NCBI GenBank assembly: GCA_014904985.1 | Contig: MU128976.1 | Coordinates: 64,674 to 125,358 of the forward strand | Length of the DNA stretch: 60,685 nucleotides | From: Hydnum rufescens UP504 | Lineage: Eukaryota; Basidiomycota; Agaricomycetes; Cantharellales; Hydnaceae | Direction of reading: 5' to 3' | Shown here: one piece after another, positions 35,801 to 47,499 of the stretch | Numbering within the stretch: position 1 is the stretch's first letter | How the letters are laid out: the number at the start of each line of letters is the position of its first letter | Notes under the pieces: generated by a model | What the model was told of the DNA's origin: nothing | Database searches by the model: none | What the model saw: only the letters and a program-made list of their open reading frames with translations | Program-made: the position numbers and the translations under genes

Positions 35801-37861
35801 TCTGCACGGTGCGCTCGATCTGATCGATGACATCGAGAAATACTGAAAAATGAAGTGTCGTTCGCTTAGCACAAGGAAAAGACCAGGGAAAATAACGTAC
35901 ATGTGATATCTTCGCGAGTCAAAGAGAAGACGCTCTCTGTATGGCCAGTAGTCGATACTTCCATCATTGGAGTGGGCTCATCCATCCCTTTGGACTCGAA
36001 TGGGAGTTGGCCATGGACTTCGCCACGATAAACTTGGCGTCGCTTCCGCTCGGTGGCTCTGGCAAGCGGAACAAATGAATGAAGTGACGACGGCGTGGAT
36101 GCAGAAGTTCATTCAACGTACGATAGCCGTGCCATCACCTCGGCAATAGTGTGTGCCCGCTCAGCGAAGAACTTGCCTAATGGAGTGCCTACGGATCAGA
36201 CGATTTAACGGACCTGAGATACAATGCCGCTCACTGAATTCCTTTCTACGAACAATCTCGACCAACGTGGCACCATACATATAAAGCATATTATGCAACC
36301 GCTGCAAGTGAGTGAAGCCGCCCTTCCCGCGGAGTTCTGTCTCCAACGTCGTAAGTGTCGCGGGAAGCTCCGCCAGGGTTGACTGGAGAAAGGAGACTCG
36401 ACGTAGGACTGTCAAAATATGAGCAGTTGAACGATTCTAAAACACAGATCAACAAATTTCAGGGGGGAGGGAAGGAATGGCAGGGCTCATCCAACCTGGA
36501 TTTCGTTCACTTTTTCCACATCTTTCCGAATTGACTTCTCGATGTTGGAGATATCTGAGATGAGATGAGATGGGAATACGGACAAATGGGACTGGAAAAC
36601 ATTTGCTTACCCCGAACCATAGCACTAGAGGTCGGCGAGTTATCTGTTGGGAGGTTTGTCAACTGGTGTGAAAGAAGCAGGGGAAGAAAGGAGTTTCACT
36701 CCTGAGGGTCGAGTGGTATTCGCGCATTCGCATCAATGACCGATCAGCTCGACGTAAAGAGGGTTCAGCCTCTTGGAGACTTGGAAGACCAATTCATGAG
36801 AAATTCACAGAGAGGACGACATAAACACTCACAAAGAGTCAGTAATAGATGCACGGACCTGATCTGCCCCAGCGGTAAGTTGGCGCATCGAAGTTTGGGC
36901 GCTCGAAAATCTGATCGATAGATCCTCTATGTTTGAAAGAGAAGATGCTGAACATAGGGACTCATGGGAAGATCGAAGACAAATCGGCACCATGGATTTT
37001 AGCACATGAATCTGCGACCATCTTCATCTTCACGTTTGACACATAATCACCTAGCATTCTTTCCTTAACACCCGCTTCGACCTCCTTGCGAACACTTGGC
37101 GACAAAAATTCTGGATGCACCCGAATCTTTGAAATTACTTCTAGATCGAAGTCGTGATTACGGAGAAGCTCTGCCTGTCGATCGAGCTCCTTGACAGCTA
37201 TAGGCTCGAAGTTCCCAAACACCTCGGACAGGGAGAGGACATGTGTGTCTAGATTAGAGGCGGCGACTCTGAGAGCAGTTGCTTGGACCGACAGGCACGA
37301 CAGTACGGTGGGGATATAAGCCACGTGCTCTTCTGCAGATGCTAAGAGAGTATCGGGTGATGCGTCTGGAATTTTATTGAAAATGAAGTAATGTGTAGGA
37401 GGGGAGGGAAAACATGGACGCACCGTCGAGAGGAGGGCGAATAGAAATGGAAACTTCAAGATCATGGATAACCTCAGCGAGTTCGGTATCAAGGAACAAG
37501 TAATCGCGGTTGAATACATAAACTGTCTGAAGTCGCATCGAGATCTTAGGAGAACTGCATGGGATTCAGCACGGATTCTGAGAGGGACTAACTTCTTCAG
37601 CCACGCCAGCCAGTTGTAGTAGATTCTCGTCTCTCAGCTGTCGGCCGTCAGGTAGGAAGCATATGATAGAGGCGGGCTCAATCCCAGTCACTCCAGAGAC
37701 GAATGTCTTGATATTCCCTGATCTGCTTCGGGATGCGGTCTGTCAGAGTCCACAGCCTGACAGGCGCCTGCATTATTGGATTGATATACTGACCTCGCAA
37801 CCTCATACAGCGAGGTGCTAACTTCATACTTTCTCCCGTCTTCTGCGGTGCATATTAGCAT
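32822..37861 (-). CDS. ATG11: Autophagy-related protein 11 (selective-autophagy scaffold)
   Basis: Large coiled-coil scaffold that links cargo receptors to the Atg1 kinase complex in pexophagy, mitophagy and Cvt-like transport. The start at 37861 (MLICTAEDGRKYEVSTSLYE) is followed after an intron by FVSGVTGIEPASIICFLPDG, LRDENLLQLAGVAEE and VYVFNRDYLFLDTELAEV, a ubiquitin-like amino region. The middle (36,962-37,519 and later exons) is helical. A 1.5 kb exon (33,985-35,496) is continuous heptad-rich coiled coil. It is followed by the conserved ATG11 carboxy domain: KIAFRDFTKGDLALFLPTRN, KPWAAFN, then FPHYFLKQTPQIAAQLKNRE and WIVARITSITESVVDS. The protein ends with a long Ser/Pro-rich tail (32,822-33,802), uncommon in yeast Atg11 but frequent in basidiomycetes. 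Total span 5 kb with many introns. Confidence 0.86.
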
Positions 37862-37892
37862 CGTGGATAGGTAACAGGAGGGACAGACCCCT

Positions 37893-38153
37893 CTAGTTCA
37901 GGGGAGGCGGATTGCGCGGAAGCAAAACTAGATCGCGATGAACTGACGCGAGTTCCAGATAGATCGATGTCGATTCCCATACATCGAGAGGCCTAGCGAC
38001 GACCTTGGCCTTGTTCTCTGGGATGCGGAGAGCGTCTCCCATAGTCCTGTAGTGGGCCGCCCTAGCTTGTCCAAGATTACGTGTATTCACATATTGAGCT
38101 GTCCACGACCCGAAGTGGCGGCCGATGAAGGTGTTCTCCACCCTGGACGCCAT
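37893..38153 (-). CDS. Small hypothetical protein (86 aa) upstream of ATG11
   Basis: A single uninterrupted frame, MASRVENTFIGRHFGSWTAQ to LPRNPPPLN, ends 31 bp before the ATG11 start codon on the same strand. Its codon use looks like the neighbouring coding exons and it has a basic, amphipathic amino half without membrane helix or known motif. A possible alternative amino end lies upstream (a frame beginning MRFGTTLSYARRVQ near 38,210), but no convincing splice links them. I do not recognise the family. It could be an independent small gene or part of the ATG11 5' leader. Confidence 0.4.
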   Translation of the reverse strand: MASRVENTFIGRHFGSWTAQYVNTRNLGQARAAHYRTMGDALRIPENKAKVVARPLDVWESTSIYLELASVHRDLVLLPRNPPPLN

Positions 38154-38456
38154 GTATGTCCAACTAAATCCTTAGTAGCGACGGATCTGAACCCTTCGCG
38201 CGTATGAAAGAGTAGTTCCAAACCTCATTCTACTCCATACAGTCACAATGTCCCTTGCGGCCAGAGTCTATCCCAAGCGTGGAAGCCCACATACAACCCG
38301 CAAATCCATGGCCTGACTCCAGCTTTCGCCCTCTGCTCGCACAGATATGAAATGCCTAGGCGAATTTACCTCACTTCCTGATACGCCCGCCGCGTGCGCG
38401 CGCGCTTCAAGGTCAAATATGCTGGGCTGTGTTCTTTATTAGGGCGCCATTGGATT

Positions 38457-39119
38457 CTAGATAGCCCTGAGTGCAGAGGCCTTAAGATCGGCTCTCTGGA
38501 ATGATAATATCCACAGCGCACACCCCAACGATTGCGTGGTGAGCTCCATAAGCAGCAACGGAGACTTGCTATTCTTCTTCGCTTTGTCTCCTCCTATGAG
38601 CCCGACACCGACAATAACACCTTCTGACAGGATATCCGCGACTTTCCGACCTTCCTTACCCTCATGTAACTGCTTTTGGACAAAGTGCGCCTTTACCGTC
38701 CGTGCTCTAGCGATCTAAAGGGATTGTACATGAGACATAACAGCGGGGACGCGAGGAGTCATGAAAATGACCTCTTTGGTGTGATGCAAGCATTCCAAGT
38801 AGTCCTCGGACTGGAGGATGCATTGTGCAGGAGAGTCCGCATTAGCGTAACACTTTCGATCCGGGAACACAGTCCAAGGAGAGGGTTAGCAGCCACTCGA
38901 CACTCCACCCATGCCCTGTACAAAACTGACTTTTGAGAACTCTTGCCAGAGAGCGAAGCATCGTGATCGCCCTGCAAAATCGCAACAATTAGCACGTAGA
39001 ATGCGACAATACAAACCCGCTTACCTCCGTCATATCCAAACCCCGACTAGGGGTGACGAAGAGAGATCACCACTTGTTCTTCAGAGCAGAGCAAAGCAGG
39101 AGTAATTACTTACTGCCAT
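38457..39119 (-). CDS. NDUFS5: Complex I subunit NDUFS5 (15 kDa, twin CX9C)
   Basis: Intermembrane-space accessory subunit of mitochondrial NADH:ubiquinone oxidoreductase, imported through the Mia40 disulphide relay. Exon 1 is only six coding bases (ATGGCA, 39119-39114). Exon 2 gives SGFGYDG; exon 3 gives GRSRCFALWQEFSK; exon 4 gives CYANADSPAQCILQSEDYLE and CLHHTKE; exon 5 gives IARARTVKAHFVQKQLHEG and KVADILSEGVIVGVGL. The cysteines form a twin CX9C pair (CFALWQEFSKC, and CILQSEDYLEC) as in the family. All introns have GT-AG borders and CTAAC-like branch sites. The frame runs about 45 residues beyond the usual family end, with a hydrophobic LTTQSLGCALWILSF, so either the tail is extended or a last intron was missed. 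Confidence 0.86.
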
Positions 39120-39260
39120 TGGTGTCGAGTCAAGTGTTGTTTGGATCCGAACCCCCCGTAGTTCCAACCCTTACGTAAGCTACCCCGACGCTGCGACCTT
39201 CACCATAACTTCTTGACCTCTTTGTTCCATATTGCCTTCATCACACCAAAGGGTCTTTTC
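39120..39260. promoter_or_regulatory. Divergent promoter, NDUFS5 / RRM-like gene
   Basis: 141 bp between the inferred start codons of oppositely oriented genes. No defined element was seen. Confidence 0.4.
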
Positions 39261-41043
39261 ATGTCCAAACGGAAGTTTGGTTCTTCTTTACCCTCTTTAT
39301 ATCCTGCACAGAGTGGGGATGCCGTCGTCTCTCCTGAGTGGAACAAGCGGTCCAAGGCCATGGGGGCTCAAACTCATGATACCCATCCCCCTGTGTCATT
39401 GTTGCCCCAAAAGCCTGACCAACATTCTAACTACATGATACTTCCCCGAGGCAAGCCATTCACTCTTTGAGGCACCTTGCCTTTCCATTTCTCGTGTCAC
39501 GTTTTATCTTCTTAATGTCTTCTAATGTGCGCCTTGGTCTCTTGCAGCTCCAGAAGGTGTTGCCATTCCCTTGGCGATGCCTGGTGAACCATCATTGCAT
39601 TATACCGATGGATCAGACGAGTCTTTCTCTACCGAATCCGTCGAGTTCACCTCATTTGAGTCTGAACCAGCGGGGATTTCTTTCTATCCACTCTCACCAG
39701 ATTCCTTACCGCTCCCACCTAAACCATGTTGGTATACGGTTCCGGATGTTCAAACTGAGACTAGGACTGACCCACACATCCACAGCCTTCTATTCATCTT
39801 CGCCGGCTCCCCGTCCAAGCCGAATTGGACGAAAAGCACGGCCGAGAACAGAAGAGGGAATTTTCCCCCTTCCAGCCTCGCAAAAGGGCGTGAACGGGCG
39901 AACCCTTGTGATGGAGAATTTACCCTCAACTTGGACAATGGCACTCGTCACACGGTGGGGAAGTCGACATGGGGAGCTCAATTTCGTTCTCGTTGATCAC
40001 GGACTCCGCAAGGCCGTTTTAGACTATACACGATCCGAAGACTCGAGGCGGGCATACGCGGACAAACCAATCTTCCTCTTCGATGATGTCTTTCTCGTGT
40101 ATTGGCGTCCGGCTCAGATTCAGAGGGAACAGGAGAAATCTTCGAAACATCTGGAGATGGCGGTCCATTTCGTGCCAGATGTCACGAGACCTCGCCTCGG
40201 CCCACCGGGTGCGTCAAATTTAGACTTAGAAACTATCGAACCCGAGGTATCCCGGGTGAGTTGCACCTGCCTATAGCTTTCTCTTATTGAGCATTTGCTC
40301 TTGGCGAGAAGGAAATTGAACCGATGCCAACCCCAATTGTTTCGGTTTGCGAGCCACGGTTATCGACTGTATCTTCGGTGATCACGGATGCGATGGCTCC
40401 AGTACTAAGTCAGCAACCAGTCGACATCCCATTTGAGTCTACGGAATCCTCTGCCCCAGTGCCAGTTCCCCATCAACTTCGAATGCCACTCCCCTACCGC
40501 CACTCTCCAACTTGCCAAGACGCCGGACGCCATCTCCAACCTGTCTCCTTCAGCACTAAAAGCTCGCGAAATTCGCCTTTCGCAACACATCGCAGACACT
40601 AAACTACATATGGCTCGCTACCAGGCAGCGACCACTCCTGCGGAAAAGAGCAGCATCCTTGCCATTCTCCGTGAATGTACCCGGTACGCTTTCTCTCTCG
40701 TGTTCAAACCGCCTATCTCTGGCCGTTCACTTCCAACATTCGCCTTTGCTAATTGTCCATGTAATCGCAATTTTTCCTTCCCGCGCCAATTCCTTAGACT
40801 ATACGAAGAGGTCGAAAAGGCGAACTCTCCCTCACCTCACAACCCTCAATCCCACCACCACAACCGACACAACTCAATCGACCTGTCCGCCCTTTCCTCG
40901 ACAGCGTCAGAACCCCTTTGGGTATCTTTGCAGGAAGGCGATTACCCGAAATGGAAGTCTGTCTTGGTCCGATCGACGTGAGCGATTCCGATTCCGAGGA
41001 AGAAGACGAAGACGAAGACGTGAACGAAGAGGATCAATCGTAG
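39261..41043 (+). CDS. RRM-like RNA-binding protein, fungal-specific; reading frame partly unresolved
   Basis: Start chosen at 39261 (MSKRKFGSSLPSLYP); an in-frame Met at 39213 is the alternative. The first exon is acidic/Ser-Pro-rich and splices through a probable GC-AG intron (PRG boundary at about 39,454) to APEGVAIPLAMPGEPSLHYT and SFYPLSPDSLPLPPKP. The middle contains an RRM-like fold, NGRTLVMENLPSTWTM (RNP2-like) with NFVLVDHGLRKAVLDYTRS and DDVFLVYWRPAQIQ. After introns come SALKAREIRLSQHIADTKLH, RLYEEVEKANSPSPHN and a probable acidic end (DSDSEEEDEDED, stop 41043). The frame changes between about 39,770 and 39,850, and again near 40,960, without introns of normal size, so the gene may carry indels or atypical splicing. 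RRM assignment is from motif shape only. Confidence 0.55.
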
Positions 41044-41730
41044 AAATGGATGTTGTATTATTTACCAGAAAATACAAGGTAGGTCCTTCCTCCCCACCTT
41101 CTGGCCCATTAACTCGGCCCCATCCTTGCATTCTGCCTTTTCTCAACTCATATGGGTATTTGAGGCAAATCCATAATTTCTTTTTGCATTGTTACGACGC
41201 ACATAATACGCGGCTGGAATAGTTTGTTTTGATCTTTAGCACACAATGATTATGCATGATCCGCGATGCATTATTCAACGTTGCCAGTTTCTGCGCGTGT
41301 GTCTGAAATGTCGCCCATTTGGTTCTCTCCGTCTTCCCGCGAACAGAACTACAAACTTGTGATTGTGTCAATGACCACGCGATACCATTTTTAATGAACC
41401 GCCCATAATATCCTGTAGTGTACAGACAATCTTCCATACAAGTCTCTTAGTTTTCCTCAATTCTTCATGGCTGGCATCATGCAGATAGCTACCTCATCAA
41501 GCAGTATATATAACAAGTCTGAACTGAACTCGATATAAGATCAGAGCTCTAATACTGTAGAAAGATTTCAAAGAAAAATGCGTTTTGCATGCAACCAAAG
41601 CTTAAGGGACCTGTAATCAATTCAAAGCCGCATGCGTAGATGCAGGATGATGCACAGATGATGATGACGACGATAATGACAGATACCGAGATACAATGAA
41701 TGATATTGCAGGGAGTCCGGATAAATAGGG
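41044..41730. other. Convergent intergenic region
   Basis: About 690 bp between convergent genes; AT-rich, no open frame of interest. Confidence 0.5.
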
Positions 41731-42778
41731 CTAGACACCATCGTAACTCGCACCTCCTGCCTGGTCGCCATCCATCAAAATGGCACCAGAGATTTCAAGG
41801 GCCAAAAAAAAGGGGGGGGGAGGGGATCGGTCGACATTAGGGTCAAAGGAAGAAAGCAATGACAATATTAATGGGCACAGTACCTTGCGTAACCGAGTAA
41901 TGATTGGACCTTCTTCCAGGTCGTCCTTCTCGCGCGCGGGAACATCGATCGAAAATATGCTGAGCACTTTCTTGACATCGGCAGCTTGGACGGACACCTG
42001 AAACGACACAACGGCGTGCGGCGATATAATATATCATATATCCCCGTCCGTCAGAACAGACGATTGATATCAGAGGCGTGAACGGCGTCAATTTTGGGAT
42101 CACATAGGGGGAAAAGGGGGGGGGAGGGAGGGAGGAGGGGTGACCCAGGCGAGAAGTAAAGTAATACGGAATGCACAGGACCTTTGCTTTCCGCATAATC
42201 TTGCATTGCGGACCGATCCATATCACTAGAACGAATTTATTCCGCTTGCTCTCCTTGTCCTTGGGTGTGGAAGGGAAAAAAAAAAAGCGAGGACATTGAG
42301 CTTGACTCTACCCCACCACGCTCTCTCCTTCACAACTCACATTAGCATATGTGATGCGAACATAGGCGAACGCGGCGTCGTCATCAGATAGACGTTCTTT
42401 TAGATCCTCTAGTCCCCCAGTCCCGGTGGCCGTAAGCTTAAGCTTGTCTGATTTTTCCGACTATCGACGTATCGTCAAGGCGCACGCGACAAGAAATGCA
42501 AGGTATTCATCCGCATTCGGCCATACCGCATTTAGTTGGTGGGCCTTGTTGAATGATTGATGGGCGCACACACCTCATAGTGGATCAGGAGCCAGTTGGT
42601 CTCGGATTTATCATCGCGCACCTCGCGGTATGCTGGATAGAAGAATCGTTGCGATCATTCCATCGCAAACGTGTGATCATGTTGGAGTGCGAGGAATCGT
42701 CAATGCCCGGAACATAGGGAAAAGTCCGAGAATGCAGGACGGACCTTGAACAATTTCTGGGTCAGAAACGTCTGCCAT
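41731..42778 (-). CDS. Coactosin-like F-actin-binding protein (ADF homology domain)
   Basis: Small actin-filament-binding protein of the ADF/cofilin superfamily, acting at cortical actin. The start at 42778 gives MADVSDPEIVQ; exon 2 AYREVRDDKSETNWLLIHYE; exon 3 SDKLKLTATGTGGLEDLKER and DDAAFAYVRITYAN; exon 4 begins with SKRNKFVLVIWIGPQCKIMR; exon 5 VSVQAADVKKVLSIFSIDVP and DLEEGPIITRLRK; the last exon gives AGGASYDGV. That is about 140 residues, the normal coactosin size, with the characteristic AGGASYDG end. Five introns separate six short exons, some introns with long homopolymer tracts (G/C runs near 41,810 and 42,115). A fully split structure like this is invisible to simple open-frame searching. 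Confidence 0.88.
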
Positions 42779-45170
42779 ATTTCCTACCCTGTGCGATGGC
42801 TAATTATAAATGAGGGTTGCACGGCAAGTCCCCAAGTGAACGTTCCCACATTTGGCAATACGTAAACAAGTCAAAACAGGTGTACAGTTGTATTCTGCTC
42901 AAAATTATTGGCACATCGCGCCAAACGACCGTGTCGAGCTAGAGGGCATGGACGACTCCGAATGATATATGAATTAAAACATCTCATCCGCCTCTGAATC
43001 ATCAGGGGTCAGCGGTCTACCGTCCACGAAGTCGCCAAGACTTGACCGCAACAACTGGAGATGCAATTGTCCATAGCTAGGTACGATTCATATGCACCCC
43101 TCATCGAATCCTCCTTCTCCGTATTGCAGATTATCTTTGTTCAGATTCGACTGGGCCGCTGACTGATGAGTGGAAGACATTATTTCATTTGGATATTCTT
43201 GATATTACAAGTATTGGTGTCTGGGACACTGGGCCAAGTCGTACCACTTCTGGCCGGGGTTTGACGAAAGAACCAGACATAATGATGCCTCAGACGTACA
43301 GACTTGAAGAACGCTACAATCTTGAGGCTGAACGATTCGGCTCCGACGTCTGTTCATTTCGAGGGAAATAAAGCGATGTTTGGGACTTGTGGCCTAATTG
43401 TGGAAAAGGAAGAGGGCGGGATGACGAAAAGAACATGTGTATACAGACCCAATGGAGTCATTAGGATTGAGTGGGCGAGCACGACGCACAGAGCCTTCCA
43501 TGGTGGCATTGGAGCAATCGAGCGATGGATGTTGCCTAATTTGACGCGAGAGCTGGTCCGTGTCGTCATAGAGAGAGATTCACCGTACGCGCTTCTGTCG
43601 TGCGCTATTCGAATCCAATCAGATCGATCGCTAAGTGAGCCATCCCATAGAAAGAATCATGGGGTGTACAATTGAGAGAGCTTGGTCTTGGTAATGGATG
43701 TAGGGAAGGTGGGGGGCGAGGTGTTTGAACGGTTTCGAGGTTGAAATGACCCAAGCAGGGCAGTGGCCGGACCGCCTAAACGGCATCCTTGATAAGTGTA
43801 TGATTGATGGATCCTGTCGATATAAGAAATAGTGGGGTCGATGGCCCTCATGGAAATGTACGAAGCTTGTACTCGACAGTTTGCACTGAGTCACCCGGAG
43901 GAGCCTCTATAAAACTTTGGACCGCACTGTCCTCGCCACGCGTGATATTGGAGCACAGTTCATGACAGATAGTCTTCGACGATACAGAACCTCTTTTTGG
44001 TTCCTTCACCCTTAAATATTGAAGGGAAATTTCATCAGCCTGATGGACGAATATGAACAGTGATAGATCTTTCGGTTACTTGGTCGGTCCTCGAATCCCC
44101 ATCAATTCCCGATGTGAGGATTGCATTGGGGAAGACCTTCCTAAGTTATCCCATATCTGAAACGGCGAGAATCGCAACATTCAGGGAATTTTGGCGATAA
44201 CGCATATCGCAGAGAAAAAGGCACGTACCGTGGCACTTATTGAAACATACAGAGCCTTCAACTGTTGAAAGAGTGCATTCACGAAGGGGTGAGAAGCGAA
44301 CGGATGGTATATCAACTTGATCGGAATTTACAAGCTTCACGCTTCGATTGTGCGTTATCGATCTCTGGCCTCTGGTGATGGTTTATGTCAAGACTATTCG
44401 GAGAAGAAGGATAATTAGCATAAGTCAGTGTGGATTAAACAGAAAAAGCGTATTCGAGGGCGAATGAATCATTAGCGGAAGGTATGTGGTCGTCCGAGAT
44501 GTGGACTTCCCACCTACCGAGAACACCAGGGGCTAGTGAGTTGGCCAAAACCATATTTTGCTTCCGGTGACCTACAGCCAGCATGTTGATGGAATATGCG
44601 GAATTTGCCGAAACCATCGGTAGCGCGGCAAGCGCCAATCCCCAACTCTAAAGCCATTGGGACGGTCCGGACGGTGGGTGATGTGCCGGGATGTACTGAT
44701 GTTTTAGGACAGAGGCTCTTTAATTCTTACCGTCTATCATGCAGTTCGAGAGTTGTGTCGTCTCGTCCAAGATTTTCTTCATAGCCAGGCTCAAGGCTCC
44801 TGCGCTCACCCATAATCTTGTCTCCCTTCTGAACACTGGTAAGATTGGTAAGGCTGTCTATGATGGATATACATCGTGCCCGGTGCGCACAGCTTGTTGT
44901 TATATCTGGGATGTGCAATGCAGCCACTGATGCCAATATTAGCTATTAATGGGGATGGGCAATTAATGCTTGCTGAATTCATCTATGGCTTGAAGCCAAA
45001 CGAGATGTTCTCCGCATTCTGCAATCAGGCTGTCCCTGGGAGGTATGTCCCTGGACGTACTCGCCCGCATTGTTTGAATATGAATGCTGACCACATTCGA
45101 ATTTCTCCTATAGTGATTCTTACAATTCTCATAGTTCCTAGTCCATTGCGGACTGCCAAGGACTAGTGTT
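42779..45170. other. No recognisable gene
   Basis: About 2.4 kb before the CpG-poor island. Open frames exist (43304-43675 plus; 44435-44638, 44727-44936 and 44146-44340 minus), and 43,168 begins a short hydrophobic frame (MSGRHYFIWIFLILQVL) resembling a signal peptide. None could be extended into a known family. It may hold an unrecognised split gene. Confidence 0.4.
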
Positions 45171-46329
45171 GGATTGGTTCAAACTATCATCGGGCTATAT
45201 TCCACCAAGAGCTATATTGCACTGATGCTGCTCACAAGAATGTTATAATGGTAGGTCCGAAGTATGCTTTAGGTTTGTGAAAGCCAGGAACGAGCCACAG
45301 ACTTGCAGTTAGACAAGTGGCGGATCATGTGTTCTTGACTGTGTTCCATCCACTCGACCTCTCCATTGAACAGTTGAGGCGGGTAATTCTGCAGCCATGA
45401 AACCACGGTGTAACATGCTGGACAGTAAGTGAAACATCTCATTGGATTAAGCAAAGTATTTGCAGTAGAGACAGTAGTGGTTAACTCCGGAGATGGCACA
45501 GCCATGGAGGCACAGCCTTGGACACACAGCACATTGGAAATGAAAGTCCTGGTCTTGTGATGTCCGAAATCCCCTCTAAAACCCTCTCTTACTTATGTAA
45601 GAGTTGGGATGTGATGTCAAGACCTGCTAGTAAAGATGTCAACAGATTGGTAGTGCAGACCACAATTGAACATAGCAAACTCACTAGCCCAAAATAGTTC
45701 AGTGTACTATAGGATCTGATACTCTCAGAGTTGCAAGCCAGTTGGACATGCTGTGGAGCCTCCAGAGCGCCCAGAGCAACATCCATGCTCTGGAGCTTTG
45801 TCATGTTTCCTGATGTGGTGGTCTCCTGGGATGAGGAAAATGTCAGGTCAGTGAGCCTCAGAAACTACATCCACAACACTCATTAACCAATCAATGGCTT
45901 TGTTCCAACCTGCACAAGATTCAAACCTCTTTAAACTCTCTTCTCATCCTTCCTCAACATGTCCACCACCACCCAAAGCCTCATTCTCATGAACAACTCC
46001 CAGCCATCACACATCTCTTGGTGTCCCCTCCTCCTACAAAGCATAATTCCAGCTATCAATCAGCCAGGTCCACATCAACCTCTATTGTGCTTTCTCTTGC
46101 CAGGATGTTGATTATTACTTGAGCTCAATATATTCTTCCCCACCTTCACATGTATAACAAACTATGCCATCAAATAATACTTGTCCAGCACCCCACCCCC
46201 CCCCACCCCCACCCCCCAAAAAAAAACACCCTAAAGCCCTTTCAACACACATATACACCCAAGGTCATTGTTGTGAAGCCGGAGTGATTATGTAATGTGA
46301 GAGGAGTGGTATCTGCCATTATCCCCTCA

Positions 46330-47310
46330 GTGGCCAAAATTGAAAAAATTTCCCAGTGGGAGCATACTGACTGTCAAACTAACTATCAGGGGTCCTGGCT
46401 CACAAAACCAACAATTTGTTATAAAAAGATATCAATGCAGGGCTCCCACTGGGTGTTGGCTGGCCTGGATTGAATGCAGTCCATCCACCAATTATCTTAT
46501 GGTGGAAGTAATTAAGCACCCTAACCTGCACATTCTTACTGGGGTACATGTCACAAAAATTCTCTTCAAGAACAGGGGTGATGACCCTGTGGCCATAGGC
46601 ATAGAGTTTGCTGAAAGTTTGAGCTGTGAGGAGTCCCAATCTTGTCTGTTATCTGCAGCTGATCAAGGAATACTTGGCTTGCAGCTTGTGCCAGATTCAT
46701 GGTGCTTGCAACAAATGAAGTCATCCTTTTGGGAGGTGCAATCAATTCTTGCCAGAATTGGTGATAAAACTCAGCTTGGCAAGTTCAATATTCCTGTCAT
46801 CTGGCACCTTCCTGATGTTGGAATCTACAAGATCATACCATGCTCTTCAATCAGGGATGTATATATCTGCATGTGTCAACATGCAACACCATTTAATTGA
46901 CAATGAGTGATCCAGTGTTATGTCAATTCAACTGAAACATGCAATCAGATTCTCTGGGATCCCATGGTGGTCCAGGACACCCATACCTGATTTGAGACCA
47001 ATCAATCAGGTACCGAGTGTATGCTTGTCTTCACTTGTACATCCTATATGTTCAACTGAAATGTGTGGCAATCCAATGTGCAGGATCACTTGTGAATATG
47101 GTTAGCCAAGCAGTAGCATTCCTCTGTCTCCCTCCAGACTCACCAATTTATAACTTGCCTGGAGTTAAAGACAATTCACCTGGGCTGAATTCACCCCAAT
47201 TCAAACTGCTGTTTGGAGATGGGTTCAGTGACATCCTTGAACCAGCCCCAAAAGAAGGAAAGGCACTCATAATTGTTGAACAGGCAAGTTCAGGTGGATG
47301 GGGGCAGGAG
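46330..47310 (+). pseudogene. GMC oxidoreductase relic (aryl-alcohol-oxidase-like)
   Basis: Decayed fragment of a GMC-family flavoenzyme. Recognisable blocks in order are EVIKHPNLHILTGVHVTKIL with VAIGIEFAESLS (the post-FAD-domain region), QLVPDSW, then IGDKTQLGKFNIPVIWHLPD (the conserved region before the LQDH motif, here lost), and near 47,130-47,290 FLCLPPDSPIYNLPGVKDNS with FGDGFSDILEPAPKEGKAL. The amino-terminal GxGxxG FAD motif and the carboxy-terminal catalytic His region are absent. CpG is nearly absent, as in the rest of the island. Functional enzymes of this family make hydrogen peroxide during lignocellulose attack; this copy is clearly non-functional. Confidence 0.7.
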
Positions 47311-47499
47311 CAGGAACTGGGATTATCTTCAACAGTCTGGTTACATATATCTTATGTAATATGTATATCTGAGCTTGTATCTCTGACACACCCTCTTGAA
47401 CAAGGCATGTTATCAAAACATCTTGATATGGTCATCCGCACCCTCTGAAGCTATGTTCACAGTTTCAGCTACATTGGCTGAGCCCTCCTCCTTCTTCCT

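Noticed and set aside
43304..43675. 123-codon open frame on plus as a possible gene
   Set aside because: No family resemblance, no convincing spliced partners, and an equally long frame on the other strand.
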